NCBI RefSeq assembly: GCF_041260155.1
Contig: NC_091946.1
Coordinates: forward strand, 35,121,620 to 35,185,619
Direction: 5' to 3'
DNA: 64,000 bases
Source: Ptychodera flava
Lineage: Eukaryota; Hemichordata; Enteropneusta; Ptychoderidae
The notes beneath the pieces were generated by a model. The model was not told where the DNA came from, searched no databases, and saw nothing but the letters and a program-made list of their open reading frames with translations. The translations under genes were made by a program, and so were the position numbers. Of this stretch, positions 1 to 11,990 are shown one piece after another (positions within the stretch are counted from its first letter, which is position 1; each line of letters begins with the position of its first letter).

Positions 1-2235
1 CTCGGTCTGCAACATCATTTAATAAACTCCGGACTCTATGAAATTCAACGGATACGAAAAGTCATTCACTTTGCAGCAATTGCAATCTGCAATATCCCAC
101 ACGCTGTGAATAGTACAAAAACAATAAATTCAGGACTATCTAAAGTCCACGGATACGAAAAGTCAATTATTTTCAGTAATCTGCAACATGCAATACGCTA
201 TGCATATTACGAAACCGTCAAAATGTCTCATCTCGGAACAAACTGCACTAACGTTAAAACTCCATCCATGTTAAGAAATTACTAATCTATCTCCGAGTCA
301 GTAAGTAGCACCATCCAATATACTCGGCATCCTATCATAGTCAACATTTAAGAAAAATGCTAAGTTTCCAACAAACTGCAAAATCCAATACACTGTATAG
401 GCCTAGGACGAGTTAAAATGTCTCAGCTCCGAGTCGGAGCAAACTACAGATAAAACTACGTCCAGGCTTCGAAATTTAAAATCTATCTCAGTCCGTTATA
501 TCTTCCAATAAGCTCACATCTCTCTCTAAAGGCCAGTGATACGAAAAGTCAACCATTATTGCAGCAATGTGCAAGATCCAGTACGCTGTATATATGACGA
601 AACGGTTATAATGTCTCAGCTCGGAGCATACTGCACTAACGTTAAAACTTTTAAAACTCCGTCCAGGCCAAAAAAAATTGACAAATCACTCAATGCATGT
701 TCGGTTGCATCCACAATAATCTCAGGACTATATCTAAAGTCCATGCTTACGAAAAATTTAATCACTTTGCCACAATATCCGACATGCTATGTGTAATACA
801 TAAATTATCAAAATGTCTCAGCTCGGAGCAAACAGCACTAATGTAAAACTCCGTCCATGACGAGAAATTACTTATCAATCTCAGTCCGTCGCATCCTCCA
901 ATATGCTCGAGTCGCCGTCTATAATCAACATTTAAGAAAAAACGCCGAGTTCCCAACAAACCCCAATATCCAATACGCTGTGAATATGACGAAACTTTTA
1001 AAATGTCTCAGCTCGGAGCAAACTGCACTAACGTTAAAAATATTTCCATGATAAGAAAATTCAAATCTATCTCAGTTCGTAGCATCCTCCATTTTGCTCG
1101 ACACTCTATCTATAGTCAATATTTTAAAGAAAAAACGCTAAGTTTCTAACAAACTGCAAATATCTAATACGCTGTGTAGGCCTATATGACGAGACTTTTA
1201 AAATGTCTCAACTCGGAGCAAAATGCAGATTAAAACTACATCCAGGCTTCGAAATTTAAAATCTATCTCAGTTCGTTGTATCCTCCTATAAACTCATAAC
1301 TCTATTTTAAGGCCATGGATACGAAAAGTCAATCATTGACAGTGAGCAATGTGCATGATCCTATACGCTGTGTATATGACGAAACGGTTATAATGTCTCA
1401 GCTCAGAGCATACTGCACTAACGTTAAAACTCCGTACACGCCAAAAATGACCAATCACTCACGTTTGGTGCATCCACAATAATCTCAGGACTATATCTTG
1501 GCCCAAATTTACAGAGCAACTCACAATCTAATCCCTAATTGTGTAGCCAGTATGTTCAATAATTATATCCCTTCCAGATCACTTCGTTCTTCCAATCAGA
1601 ACCTCCTTAAAGTTCCCAAAGCACGTACACTTTTTTATCAAAACACTTTGTCTGTTGCGGGTGTGGATGAATATAATAATCTCCCCAAATCAATCTTAGC
1701 TTTAAGAAATCTTGTAACAACTTTCTGTATTCTATTTACTTGTCTGATGCTTCTTCGTAGTTTTTTTGATATTTGTACTTCTGTGTTTTTCGTGTTTTCA
1801 AGTTGGAGCTGTAATATGATTTTCTTTTGTCTATTCGACCTCAATGAAAAGAGGTGTTTCATCTATGGAGTTATCGAGTTTAAATAAAGATTAATAATAT
1901 TAATAATATCTAAAGTCCATACTTACGAAAAATGTCATTACTTTGCCGGAATATCCGACACGCTATGTGTCTTAATTATCAAAATGTCTCAGCTCGGAGC
2001 AAACTGCAGTAAGATTAAAATTCCGTCCACGTCTTAGCTTAGTCCGTAGTATCGTCCAATATGCTCGAGTCTCCATCTATAGTCAACATTTAAGAAAAAA
2101 AACACGCTGAGTTTCCAACAAAATGCAATATCCAACACGCTGTGCATATGACGAAACTTTTAAAATGTCCCAGCTCGAAGCAAACAGCACTATCGTTAAA
2201 ACTATGTCCACGATAAGAAATTTCAAATCTATCTC
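1..2235. repeat. Satellite array with four-monomer higher-order repeat
   Basis: Monomers of about 190-200 bp are marked by the motif AAAATGTCTCAGCTCGGAGC, seen near 219, 416, 609, 811, 1000, 1200, 1391, 1981 and 2163. Successive monomers differ, but those four apart match closely: 219 to 1000 is 781 bp, 416 to 1200 is 784 bp, and 609 to 1391 is 782 bp. The array is therefore an A-B-C-D higher-order repeat of about 782 bp. It enters from the left window edge and ends near 2235. Short open frames inside it (for example 536-796) are chance. The second C monomer is split by a LINE fragment. Confidence 0.9.
1499..1905 (+). mobile_element. 5'-truncated non-LTR retrotransposon (LINE) 3' end inserted in satellite
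   Basis: The fragment encodes the C-terminal tail of a LINE reverse transcriptase (about 1501-1740) with the typical YNNLPKSI motif, as in CR1/L2/Rex-like ORF2 tails. A short 3' UTR and a TAATAA-type microsatellite tail follow. Comparison with the uninterrupted C monomer near 720-740 gives the exact junctions. The hexamer ATATCT occurs at 1493-1498 and again at 1906-1911 as target-site duplication. It is too short to be active. The clade is inferred from the motif only. Confidence 0.82.
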
Positions 2236-2699
2236 AGTCCGTAGCGTCCTCTATCGGCTGTTGCCAATGACTGGCGACGAGATGGCTTCTGACTTTTTGT
2301 AGCCTGTTTGGCCGGAAATCGTAGGCCGGGCAGATTGGACAGTGAATAACATTTATTTGTGTTAGTACAAGAGTCCCCACACAGTTTTAATTGGCTTGTC
2401 ATATTGCCAAGACTGCGTCTTACATAGATCGTCATATTGCCAATGTCTACCATGCGTGCGCAATGAACTATGCAAATTTTTGACCTGCTCCGCCACGGGA
2501 CGGAGATAATGTCTGAGCTCGGAGGGAGGTAAGCGGACCCTTCTCGTCTTGTAGTCTTGTACACCGAGTGTTATGTGTACCAGACAGCCGAGCAGCCACA
2601 GCCGTGCTCTGGACGCTGCTCACTGTTTATCTCAAAAGCTGCCCGCATGATTTCTGTTTGCACAGTTATTAATAAAATGCATATTCCACCATTCAATAC
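2236..2699. other. Non-genic spacer with a dispersed repeat
   Basis: No convincing gene. The minus-strand open frame at 2229-2564 resembles no protein. The stretch 2570-2690 is homologous in direct orientation to 5115-5215 (shared core CTCAAAAGCTG followed by GTTTGCACAG), so this is part of an older dispersed repeat into which later elements inserted. Confidence 0.55.
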
Positions 2700-3411
2700 C
2701 ACAGGCGTAATGTTTTCTGGGTAGTTTCTATAAGTGTAGTTCTACGTGTCGACGTTCTCTTCCGTAGCCTAATCACCAAGGTAAGAAACAGAATTATCCG
2801 GCCTGCCAAGAAAACTGCCCATTCTAGTCAAAAATAAACACGAATCCTACAGTCAGTTACCTTGTTCGACGCGGAAGGCTCTCTACTGTCCAAAAAACAC
2901 TCTCATGTCACGATAAAGTGACAACTTTAGGAGAAATCTGCCGTGTTTTGACAAACTAGGCATTCTGGCGTCCACCGTTGTAATAACGCAACTCATTATC
3001 ATAATTAAACGCCGTCCGCATCGCTGATTGGTCCGTGAGCAACGCCATCAACGGCATCAGACTGAGATTCACCACTTTCTATGTGAAGACACCGTCCATT
3101 ATGATAATGAGTTGCGTTATTACAACGGTGGCCATCAGATACGCCGATGTTGTCAAAACGCGGTAGATTACTTCGAAAGTTTTCATTTTATCGTGACATG
3201 AGTGTTTTTTGGACAGCCGAGATCCTTCAGCATCTAACTAGGTACTCAATGAAGGATTTGTGTTTATTTTTCGACTAGAATTGGCAGTTTTCTTGGCAGG
3301 CCGGATAATTCTGTTTCTTACCTTGGTGATTAGGCTACGGAAGAGAACGTCGCGTCGAAACGTAGAATAAACTACACTTATATAAACTACCCAGAAAACA
3401 CCACGCCTGTG
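2700..3411. mobile_element. 712-bp fold-back (long-TIR) hAT-like non-autonomous element
   Basis: Two imperfect inverted arms of about 300 bp (2700-3004 and 3097-3411) surround a loop of about 90 bp. The outer ends read CACAGGCGT and its complement. The perfect 8-bp duplication TTCAATAC lies directly outside both ends (2692-2699 and 3412-3419), as expected for the hAT superfamily. The arms share landmarks such as TTTCTGGGTAGTTT near the tips and TTGCGTTATTACAACGG near the loop. No transposase is encoded, so mobility must have been supplied in trans. Confidence 0.87.
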
Positions 3412-3462
3412 TTCAATACACTCGCAATTGTGATTCAATACAAATGGTTGCAGAGTAAGTAA

Positions 3463-5110
3463 GGGGAGAACCATTTGATTTCTGGGGGGGTATGGAGGAT
3501 TTTGAGAAAAAAAAAATTGATCCTGTCATGGCCTGAGAAAAAAAAATTGTCATAACAGACAGAAGAGAAAAAAAAATTGTCACAATGCACCAGAAATAAG
3601 CAAAATTTGGAAACCTTATTCTCATGTATTCTTTGCCGGCGCGCCGCCATAGGCGGCGCAAATGTTTTACCACAAGCAATTCTTATGTTTCTTTTCCCAG
3701 CACTTATGATATAAGCATGCACTATATGGGTCTACTTTACACCTCAGTACATCAATGTTTTCCTTCCATTTTCTGACCCAAGAAATCATATTTCAGGATT
3801 TCTGTTGCCATATCTCAATAGCATAGGCACTATCTAAAGGGGACTATTTGACTTCTGTAAATTGTGAAAATTTAAAACACAAGACAGGAGTCAATAAACT
3901 AGTGTTTAAAACCAATATTATTTTCTCAATATGAATTTGTTAGAAAGATGTACCTTGACAATGAAAAATTGAGGAACAACAAATATGATGAAATACAATG
4001 TGTGAGCCTTGTTTTTCTGACCACAAACACCGGATCGCAAACATACCATATTCAGGCTAGTTTTCATTAGAAGCTGGCAGCTGGAGAAATGACACAAGAA
4101 GGTCACAGATTTTCCGTTCCTGTATATTCATTTGTCTTCAGTCTCTGGCAAACAGAACTGTTTTTCACAAATTGTATTGTCATTGTTTGGTTGTTGAATA
4201 TTGTGACTCAAAAACTGATCATGCAAAAAATGTAAAAAATATCAGTGTTCAATGTCATTTTCAAACAGTTTTACCGAGTGCAAAATAAACTGAAACTCCT
4301 CTCAGATTGCACCATTAAACACATCAATTTCTCAAAATTTCCAATACGACAGGGGGAACCCCCCTCTCGTGCTCTCCCCCTTGGGGTATTCTAATAGTTT
4401 CACTTAGTAAACAAATTAAAAAAACTCTCAGATTGCACCAGACTGCACCATTGCACACATCAATATCTTAAAAAATTCCATGTAAGATAGGGGAAAGCCC
4501 CTGTGACACTTCCCCCTAAGCCTCTCTCATGTTCTCCCCCTGTACTTTCAAATTCTGCCCCGTCAGATATCCTAGTGAAAACCCTGTCATAATATCCATC
4601 CAAATTAAACAATATACTATATGGTTAGATACTGCGTGATCTTTTATATTTTTATTTTATTGTGACTTTGAATTTCATTTTGATGTGTTCACCTTTTTTG
4701 AACCATCATGAGATACTGATGATAGTCTAGCAGGGTACATCAAGATTTGAAAGGTCTTTACTGTTGCTGTAATTACATGTATTGGTATTTAACTTTTCTA
4801 AGTGGGGAATGGTCAAAATTTCAGAGTTAGAGAGGAAGGTTACTTAAATTCATCATGGTTGGTGAAGGGGGGAGGGTCACTCGAAATTTCGGAGTTTCAG
4901 GCCGTCAATAATGACGGCTCCCTTATATACAACACATTACAAACTTGATGACCAATAAAAAAAATTGCACTGCTACTCCATTTGGAAAAAAAAGTTGATG
5001 CAGGTCTGACAGTAGAAAAAAAAATTGCTGTCACTCTGACAGGAAAAAAAAATTTGCTCCCATACCTCTTCCTCCATACCCCCCCCCCCCGAAATCAAAT
5101 GGTTCTCCCC
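3463..5110. mobile_element. 1.65-kb PIF/Harbinger-like non-autonomous DNA transposon
   Basis: The ends are inverted repeats starting GGGGAGAACCATTTGATTTC, then a G-run, with TAA on both outsides (3460-3462 and 5111-5113). A 3-bp TWA duplication with GGG tips is typical of PIF/Harbinger. Next to each end are several A-run units (AAAAAAAATTG spaced 30-45 bp). A GGCGCGCC hairpin lies at 3638-3662. The interior is AT-rich without an open transposase frame; its right half (4600-4930) is related to 40050-40450. Superfamily assignment rests on TSD and tips only. Confidence 0.8.
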
Positions 5111-5290
5111 TAACAGCAGAGCTGACAGGACACAACCGTACACTGCACTGATTGGCGCTGTTCACTGGATGTCTCAAAAGCTGTCCACACTATTTCCGTT
5201 TGCACAGATATTATGTTTCAACATTAAAAATACAGACAAGTGATTTTAAAATTCGCCGTGCGCCTATGCGTCAATGCTGACATGTTGCAC

Positions 5291-5432
5291 CACAGTCCCT
5301 TGGTGGGCTATTCAGCTCTGGGACTATTCGCCCCATAGACGAGTGTACATAAGCGAGGGTTGTTTCTCGCTTATGTACACTCGTTTATGGGGCGAACAGT
5401 CCCAGAGCTGAATAGCCCACCAAGGGACTGTG
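5291..5432. mobile_element. Palindromic hairpin MITE, CACAGTCCC family, copy 1
   Basis: Almost perfect palindrome of 142 bp: the arms, from CACAGTCCCTTGGTGGGC inward to the CTTATGTACACTCG region, fold back around a loop of about 10 bp. It is closely related to the copies at 22332-22485 and 41894-42023. No convincing TSD remains here. Confidence 0.88.
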
Positions 5433-5789
5433 GTTTCATACGTACACTCTACCATGTTCCCACTTCAACTTGAACGCAGTTTTCTAGGTTGGTGGTCAGC
5501 ACATTCTACGTCATCATTATATTTATCACGTAAATGTGTGTATTATTTGGTACCATGAATTTGTTCTGCGTATTGTCATGAAAAATGACATTCGGAAAAC
5601 ATGCAGTGAATATATATTGAAATACCTTTCTTTCCATGCACATACGTGACAGCGTGATTATTGACCTCTCCTGGGACAGCATATAAACAAGCTCTATCTG
5701 TAACATAAAATTAGAACTATCAGCATAAGGAGCAGACCCGCTGAATAAGCACATATTTAGCTGTGACGTCGCAGCGGTACTTGTGGGGT

Positions 5790-6445
5790 CACCGCCACAG
5801 ACCTTGACCCGAGCGCGTTCGAAATGTAAACCTTCAACAGTTATCGAACTTGTGAAAAAGTCTTTAAAGTCTAAATTTAAGGAAGCCTGGAAAAATGCCT
5901 TGTCAAAAAATAACAAATTAAATGTATACTGTAGTATTAAAAACATGTTAAATGTGAAATTATCTATCACTTGTTAAGTCTCCATTTCACAGAATTGCTT
6001 TGACAAAGGCAAGAATTTCTGATCATACTTTTGCAATAGAAATTGGTCGTTTTAAAAACATTCCAAGACATCTTAGACTTTGTACCCTTTGTCATTCTGG
6101 TGTTGGTGATGAAATCCATTGTATTTTATTATGTCCAAGTAAACCAGCACACACTGTACGAACAATTTACTTAGAAATGATTTTTAACATTCAGAACCAG
6201 CTAAAATGCTTTGACAATGATTCTCTTCTTAAGTACTTTTTGTCATGTACTGACAGTTGCATTGTTCATGTTGTTGCAAAATACATGAATGAATTGTTAC
6301 AGATTTTCAGTCAGAAAGTTTAATTACTTTTGAGCTAATGTGAATGAAGTGAATCTGAAAACTTTTCAGTGTTATACATTTTCTTCCCCTTCTCTTTCTT
6401 TCTGAGCCAATGTCATTATTGTGAACACGGCTAATAAATAAATAA
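5790..6445 (+). mobile_element. LINE 3' fragment, reverse transcriptase C-terminus with CCHC motif
   Basis: Two frames give the end of a non-LTR retrotransposon ORF2: about 5783-5972 (ending in a KFKEAWKNAL-type stretch), then a frameshift near 5970-5980, then about 5979-6322. The second part has the motif LTKARISDHTFAIEIGR, then C-x2-C-x8-H-x4-C (CTLC...H....C), a C-terminal zinc-knuckle pattern found in several LINE clades. The stop is near 6322, followed by a short 3' UTR ending in an AATAAATAAATA tail near 6445. Truncated at the 5' end and frameshifted, hence inactive. Confidence 0.8.
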
Positions 6446-6909
6446 ATATATATACGCCACAATAGTACAGGTACAGTAAGTACCGCTGGCAGAAATTGTC
6501 GCACACAGTCCATGTAGCCGACAATGGGATGCAAATAATATGCGGTTTAATAAGGTCTCCTCGACTAACTTTCAGCTTATTGCTCACTTTCTACTATTTT
6601 TATAGTATTTTAAGGCACAGACTTATTCTAACTGCATCTTAAAACTGATAGTGATTTTGTAGCTCATTCTTTACTATTTTTCATAGTTTTTGGTTGCTGG
6701 TAACAGACACTTCGTGTTCGTGTCGGCTAGTACATGGACGGTCTGCCGAAATTGTGAATAGTAAATGGTGAGTCATGATCAAACCGGTTCAAACGTGGAT
6801 TGGGTCAGGCGCAAAGCAGCATGGGAGTTGAACACAACCAACCTCCCATTTGACTTCTGACTTGCGATTGCGGCGAATCCACAAAAAGGGCCTTATTTTA
6901 GGAGTTTAA
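6446..6909. other. Non-genic spacer
   Basis: AT-rich sequence between the LINE tail and the large fold-back element. No gene, hairpin or tandem repeat recognised. Confidence 0.5.
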
Positions 6910-7950
6910 TGTACCCACCTTACATACGGCCACATCATACGTCATTTGAAAGCTTATCATCTCTACTTTAAGAATATTGACGATGTGGAGCTGCCAATCA
7001 GGGCCATACCCCCCTAATTTGCATAATTCACACGGGTACCCAATTTGCATAAATGCGATATAAAATTAGAAAATTGACTGTTAACTACTGTAAACATACT
7101 TTTAAACTATCGAGTGATATATCAAATGAAAGGTATTTGCATGTATAATACAACTTTGATATTCAAAGAGATATTTAAATTGATTTCACTGAAATATTTT
7201 CATATAAATATTAAAAATAATATTTTCCTCTCTTGAATAACAATATTTTAAAAATTTTAACACATACAGCTACAATATACAGCTACATCATACGTCATTT
7301 GAAAGCTTATTATCTCTACTACAAGAAAATTTGCAATGGTGAACTGTCAAGTAGGGCCATAGCCCCTAATTTGCATAATTTACTAGGGTATCCAATTGGC
7401 ATAAATGTAATATAAAATTACAAAATCATTGTTCACACTTTTAAACCATCGAGTAACATATCAAATGAAAGGTATTTACATGTAGAATACGAAATGGATA
7501 TCGAAAGAGATATTTTAATTAGTTTCACTGCAATATTTTCATATTTATATTGAAAAAATATTTTCCACTTTTGAATAACAATATTATAAATATTTCATCA
7601 CATCATACAGCCACATCATACGTCATTTTAAAGCTTATTATCTCTAATTCGAGAAAATTGACATTGTTGAACTATCAAGTAAAGCCATTTCCCTAAATTT
7701 GCATAATTTTAACAGGTAAGCAATTTGCATAAATTCAATATAAAATTAGAAAAATCATTAACTATTCTAAACATGCTTTTAAACTATCGCGTGATATATC
7801 AAATATAAAGTATTTGCATGTAAAAAAAGAAATTGACATCAAAAGAAATATACAGAGTGTTTTTACCGAAATATTATCATATTTGTTGTGAAAAAAGTTA
7901 TTATCCCCTTTTGAATAACGGTATTTTAAAAATTTTAACAGCAGTATCAA

Positions 7951-8200
7951 TGCAACCACATGCATTATGATGTGCAAAAAGTGCATAGAACACGGAGAAC
8001 AAACAGCTGAAATGAGGTCTGGAAATGAATATTTTGTTTGTTTAATGTATGTTTCAAAACATATGAATAGCTCTTCTTGTCTGCATTATTATCCGATACC
8101 GATGTCTAGTTTTTATAGGTCAGAGAGTGTTTCTCCAAACATGCCCTTTGTATGGAGTATAATATACCCATTCACAGCATATGAAAACCTTTTAATGTTA

Positions 8201-8266
<66 letters not shown>

Positions 8267-8270
8267 ATAT

Positions 8271-8325
<55 letters not shown>

Positions 8326-9874
8326 TAAATGATTTGAACGCCGACATTTTTTCGTAAAGATGTGTTGGGAAAATATCACCAATTACTATTAAGTCCAAAC
8401 ATAAAGAAAGATCCCCATGAACGACACTATTGTAGTTGTTGAAAAGTAACTCTGTAGCCGAAACAATGTGTGAGAGTAAGCTGTAGTCAAAGTTATGGCA
8501 TGATTCATGATCCAAGTCATTCATGGCGATACAGTGTCATGCATTTCCAGTACATCTAGTAATTCTACAAATTCATCATCCTCTTCTTAAACAGTTTTGT
8601 CATGAGTAAAAGGGTTGCCACAGTTATAGCTGCCTTGTGCATGGAAGATTAATTTGACAGCAGACACAACTGGTGACAGGTAATAAGAAAAAGCAAACTC
8701 CACACATCGTTCATATCTTATAGTTGTTTGAATTTTGTGTATGTTATGTTTGGCTGTTTTGTGTAAAGTGTCGATTTGCCATGGCGAGGCGTACCCCTAA
8801 TCTACGTATCCTGCCCTAAAACGGCACTGGAGTGGAAAGATTACTGTAACACTGCGATCCTTTGATGCTACCTTTCGAGAATAGAGTTGTCTTCATCAGT
8901 CGCTTAAAATTCTTTTCGGTTGGTGAAACGTGTGCACTAACTGACCACGTTGTTTCACTGAAGTTAATTTTGATCAAGTAAGAAAGCTAGAATGTCTACC
9001 GATTCGGTCTGGTTGTGTTTGTGGATGCTCATGTGAATCGGAGATCGAGCTGTTGTAGGTTTTGTTTGGCATAGGTGTAACGCTTATGGTGGTGAGGGGC
9101 GGAGGAATTCGGGGTGGAATCGAAATTCTGAGGGATAGTAGAGGAGCACTTGAAAGTTTTGATCTGCCCATAGGGGACCTGAAAATGTTTTGGCTCCCTT
9201 TTACTTTTTGCGATTCCAAGGTTTCGAAGGCAATTCAATGAAAATCGAATAACAATTAAATGTCATCCGATTGTTCTAAAGTTAGTAATAATCACACAAG
9301 ATGTAGAATTGCTTTTACTCTTTATTTTTACTTCATTACTTTTATCTCGAAAAAAAACTTGTATTTTGTATCGTATTGTTGTGGCATAATTGTTCTTATG
9401 TATCGTAATATTTCGCCTTTAACAAATCCCGGAATGTTGCCGTTTGATTGCATGAACTGAAATCTAGTATCTGTTTGTTTTGTGTGTGTGTTCTTAAGTC
9501 GAGAATGTTAATTTGTTGCATCGATGACATTCAAAGATAATGAGGTCTAAAGATGTGGGTTTTTTTTAGAAGAGCTTTCGAAAATTTCAGAGTAGGATGC
9601 ATTTTTTATGTTTGATATTAATGTATTAAGCTCGTGTTGGGTTCCAATGAACACCATACATTGACTCTGAATCTCAGTCAGAGCGATATTTGTTCTGTGC
9701 ATTGCTGAATTTTTCTTATTTTGTACATATTTTATTCTTATTTTGCATAGAGTGGGCATTATTCGTATTTACTGCACAATTTTATGAATATTAAACATAA
9801 GTCAAGATATTCGCGATTTAAATAAAAATATGATGACCAAAATATTCAATAAGAATATTTTGGTACGTGTTTGG
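7951..9874. other. Central, non-coding part of the fold-back element
   Basis: Sequence between the two arms. It holds a long TA microsatellite and several short open frames on both strands. None resembles a transposase or other known protein, and the longest frames arise from the TA run itself. Confidence 0.6.
8203..8323. repeat. (TA)n microsatellite
   Basis: About 120 bp of almost pure TA with a few one-base interruptions. It creates artificial isoleucine-tyrosine reading frames on both strands. Confidence 0.97.
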
Positions 9875-11421
9875 CATTCATAGTTCTATTCTACATGCCA
9901 ATACCTTTCATTTGATATATCACTCGATAGTTTAAAAGCAAGTTTAGAGTACATAACAATGGCTTTTTTATAATTTTATATCAGACTCATGCAAATTAGG
10001 TACCCGTGTGCATTATGCAAATTAAAGAATTACGGCTCTACTTTGCAGCTGCATATCGTCAATTTTCGTGAAGTAGAGGTAATAGACTTTCAAGCGATGT
10101 ATTATGTGGCTGTATGATGTAGTTGTATGTGTTAAAATTATTAAAATATCGTTATTCAAAAGGGGAGAATATATTTTTCTATATACTTATAAAAAATTTC
10201 AATGAAATCATTTTAATATCCCTTTGGGTATCTATTTTGTATTCTACATGCAAATACCTTTCATTTGATATATCACTCGATAGATTAAAGTATGCTTAGA
10301 GTAGTTAATAAATTCCTAATTTTATATCACATTTCTGTGAATTATGCAAATTGGGAGCTACGGCCGTACTTGACAGCTCAACATTGTCAATTTTCTTGAA
10401 GTACAGATAATAAGTTTTCGAATGACGTATGATGTGGCTGTATGATGTGGCTTTATGTGTTAAAATTTAAAATATTGTTATTCAAAAGGGGAAAATACTT
10501 TTTGAATATAAATATGAAATATTTCAGTGAAATCAATTTAAATATCTCTTTGGATATCAAAGTTGTATTCTACATGCAAATACCTTTCATTTGATATATC
10601 ACTCGATAGTTTAAAAGTATGTTTAGAGTAGTTAACAGTAAATTTCTGATTTTACATCGCATTTATGCAAATTGGGTACCCGTGTAAATTATGCAAATTA
10701 GGGGCTATGGCCATACTTGACAGCTCAACATTGTCCATTTTCATAAAGTAGAGATAATAAGCTTTCAAATGACGTATGATGTGGCTGTATGATGTGGCTG
10801 CATGTGTTAAAATTTTTAAAATATTGTTATTCAAAAGGGGAAAATAATTTTTTCACAATAAATATGGAAATATTTCAGTGAAATAAATTTAAATTTCTCT
10901 GTGGATATTCATGTTGTAGTCTACATGCGAATACCTTTCATTTGATATATCACTCGATAGTTTAAAAGTATGTTTAGAGTAGTTAACAATGAAATTTCTA
11001 ATTTTATATCGCATTTATGCAAATTGGGTACCCGTGTGAATTATGCAAATTAGGAGGGTATGGCCCTACTTGGCAGCTCCACATCGTCAATTTTCTTAAA
11101 GTAGAGATGATAAGCTTTCAAATGACGTATGATGTGGCCGTATGTAAGGTGGGTACATTAAGTGTGAAAAATAGGTGAGTCTGCCGCTCGCCTACATGCG
11201 ATTGCGTTGCAGATATAGAATCATTTAAGTAATTGAGTGAATTTACATTTTTGAATTTTCGGCAAGGGTAAACACTGCGTGTGTTCTGTCATCGTCCACT
11301 CGCACGGATCCGTTACTTCCCACTATCTTATTCTGGGAGCATCCAGCTGCCCGGACAAGAGAGCTTGGCAAGCAAAGATGGTGTCCTGCATGTATATTAC
11401 GGCTCGTCTGATGTTGACCTT

Positions 11422-11442
11422 GGGGGGGGGGGGGGGGGGGGG
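11422..11442 (+). repeat. Poly-G run of 21
   Basis: Uninterrupted G homopolymer in otherwise unique sequence. Its length may be unreliable for technical reasons. Confidence 0.9.
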
Positions 11443-11672
11443 TCATAGTCCACGATTACAAATAAACAAAGAACTAACTGAATGACAAATTTACATATAC
11501 TAGCTAGACACCATATCATGATTTAAAGCCTTTGTTACCACAGGGGGCTCTTCTCTCTTGTTTGTGACTGTCTGTGTTTGTTTGTGTGTAAGTGTTTGTG
11601 TTTGTTTATTTGTTATTTTTAATAAAATAACAGCGAAAAGCTGTTTTGATTATATTTGTCAATAAAGAGCAG

Positions 11673-11673
11673 T

Positions 11674-11716
<43 letters not shown>
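11673..11716 (+). repeat. (TTTA)n microsatellite
   Basis: Eleven TTTA units directly abutting the telomere-type repeat on its left. Confidence 0.95.
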
Positions 11717-11782
11717 CCCTAACTTAACCCTAACCCTAAACCTAACCCTAACCCTAACTTAAGCCTAACCCTTACCCTAACC
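11717..11782 (-). repeat. Interstitial telomeric repeat (CCCTAA)n
   Basis: About eleven imperfect CCCTAA units on the plus strand, the complement of the metazoan telomere repeat TTAGGG. Variants include CTTAAC, CCTAAA and CCCTTA. It sits between a TTTA and an AAAC microsatellite, so it is internal rather than a chromosome end. Confidence 0.93.
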
Positions 11783-11795
11783 ATCGGAAATAAAT

Positions 11796-11833
11796 ACAAA
11801 CAAACAAACAAACAAACAAACAAACAAACAAAC
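11796..11833 (+). repeat. (CAAA)n microsatellite
   Basis: About nine and a half perfect four-base units following the telomere-type repeat. Confidence 0.95.
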
Positions 11834-11990
11834 GTTGTGAACGTGATTCGAAGAAAGTGAAAATTCATTTTAACTTTACTAATTGGTCAGTGCCGCAAAC
11901 ACTGGGCGTCTGTGTTATGCGTACGGCGATTTTGACGCCACCACTAATTGCCTATACCATTTCTAAATTGTTTCCAAGAGAGACAGAGAT

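Larger units (their letters stand above)
6910..11157. mobile_element. 4.25-kb fold-back element with tandemly repeated arms
   Basis: The outer ends are TGTACCCACCTTACATACGG and its complement, flanked by TTAA on each side (6906-6909 and 11158-11161). TTAA is the target of piggyBac, Kolobok and Sola3 transposons. Each inverted arm is itself a head-to-tail array of about 345-bp units: three in the left arm (about 6910-7950) and four in the right (about 9875-11157). Unit landmarks are CATACGTCATTTGAAAGCTT, ATTTGCATAATT, CAAATGAAAGG and TTGAATAACAATATT. The centre (7950-9875) is unrelated to the arms and has no transposase frame. The architecture matches Foldback/Galileo-type elements; the superfamily is uncertain. 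Confidence 0.85.

Noticed and set aside
2229..2564. 111-codon minus-strand open frame
   Set aside because: It straddles the satellite edge and a dispersed repeat, with no known motif.
8198..8524. Open frames rich in Ile-Tyr on both strands
   Set aside because: They are translations of the TA microsatellite.
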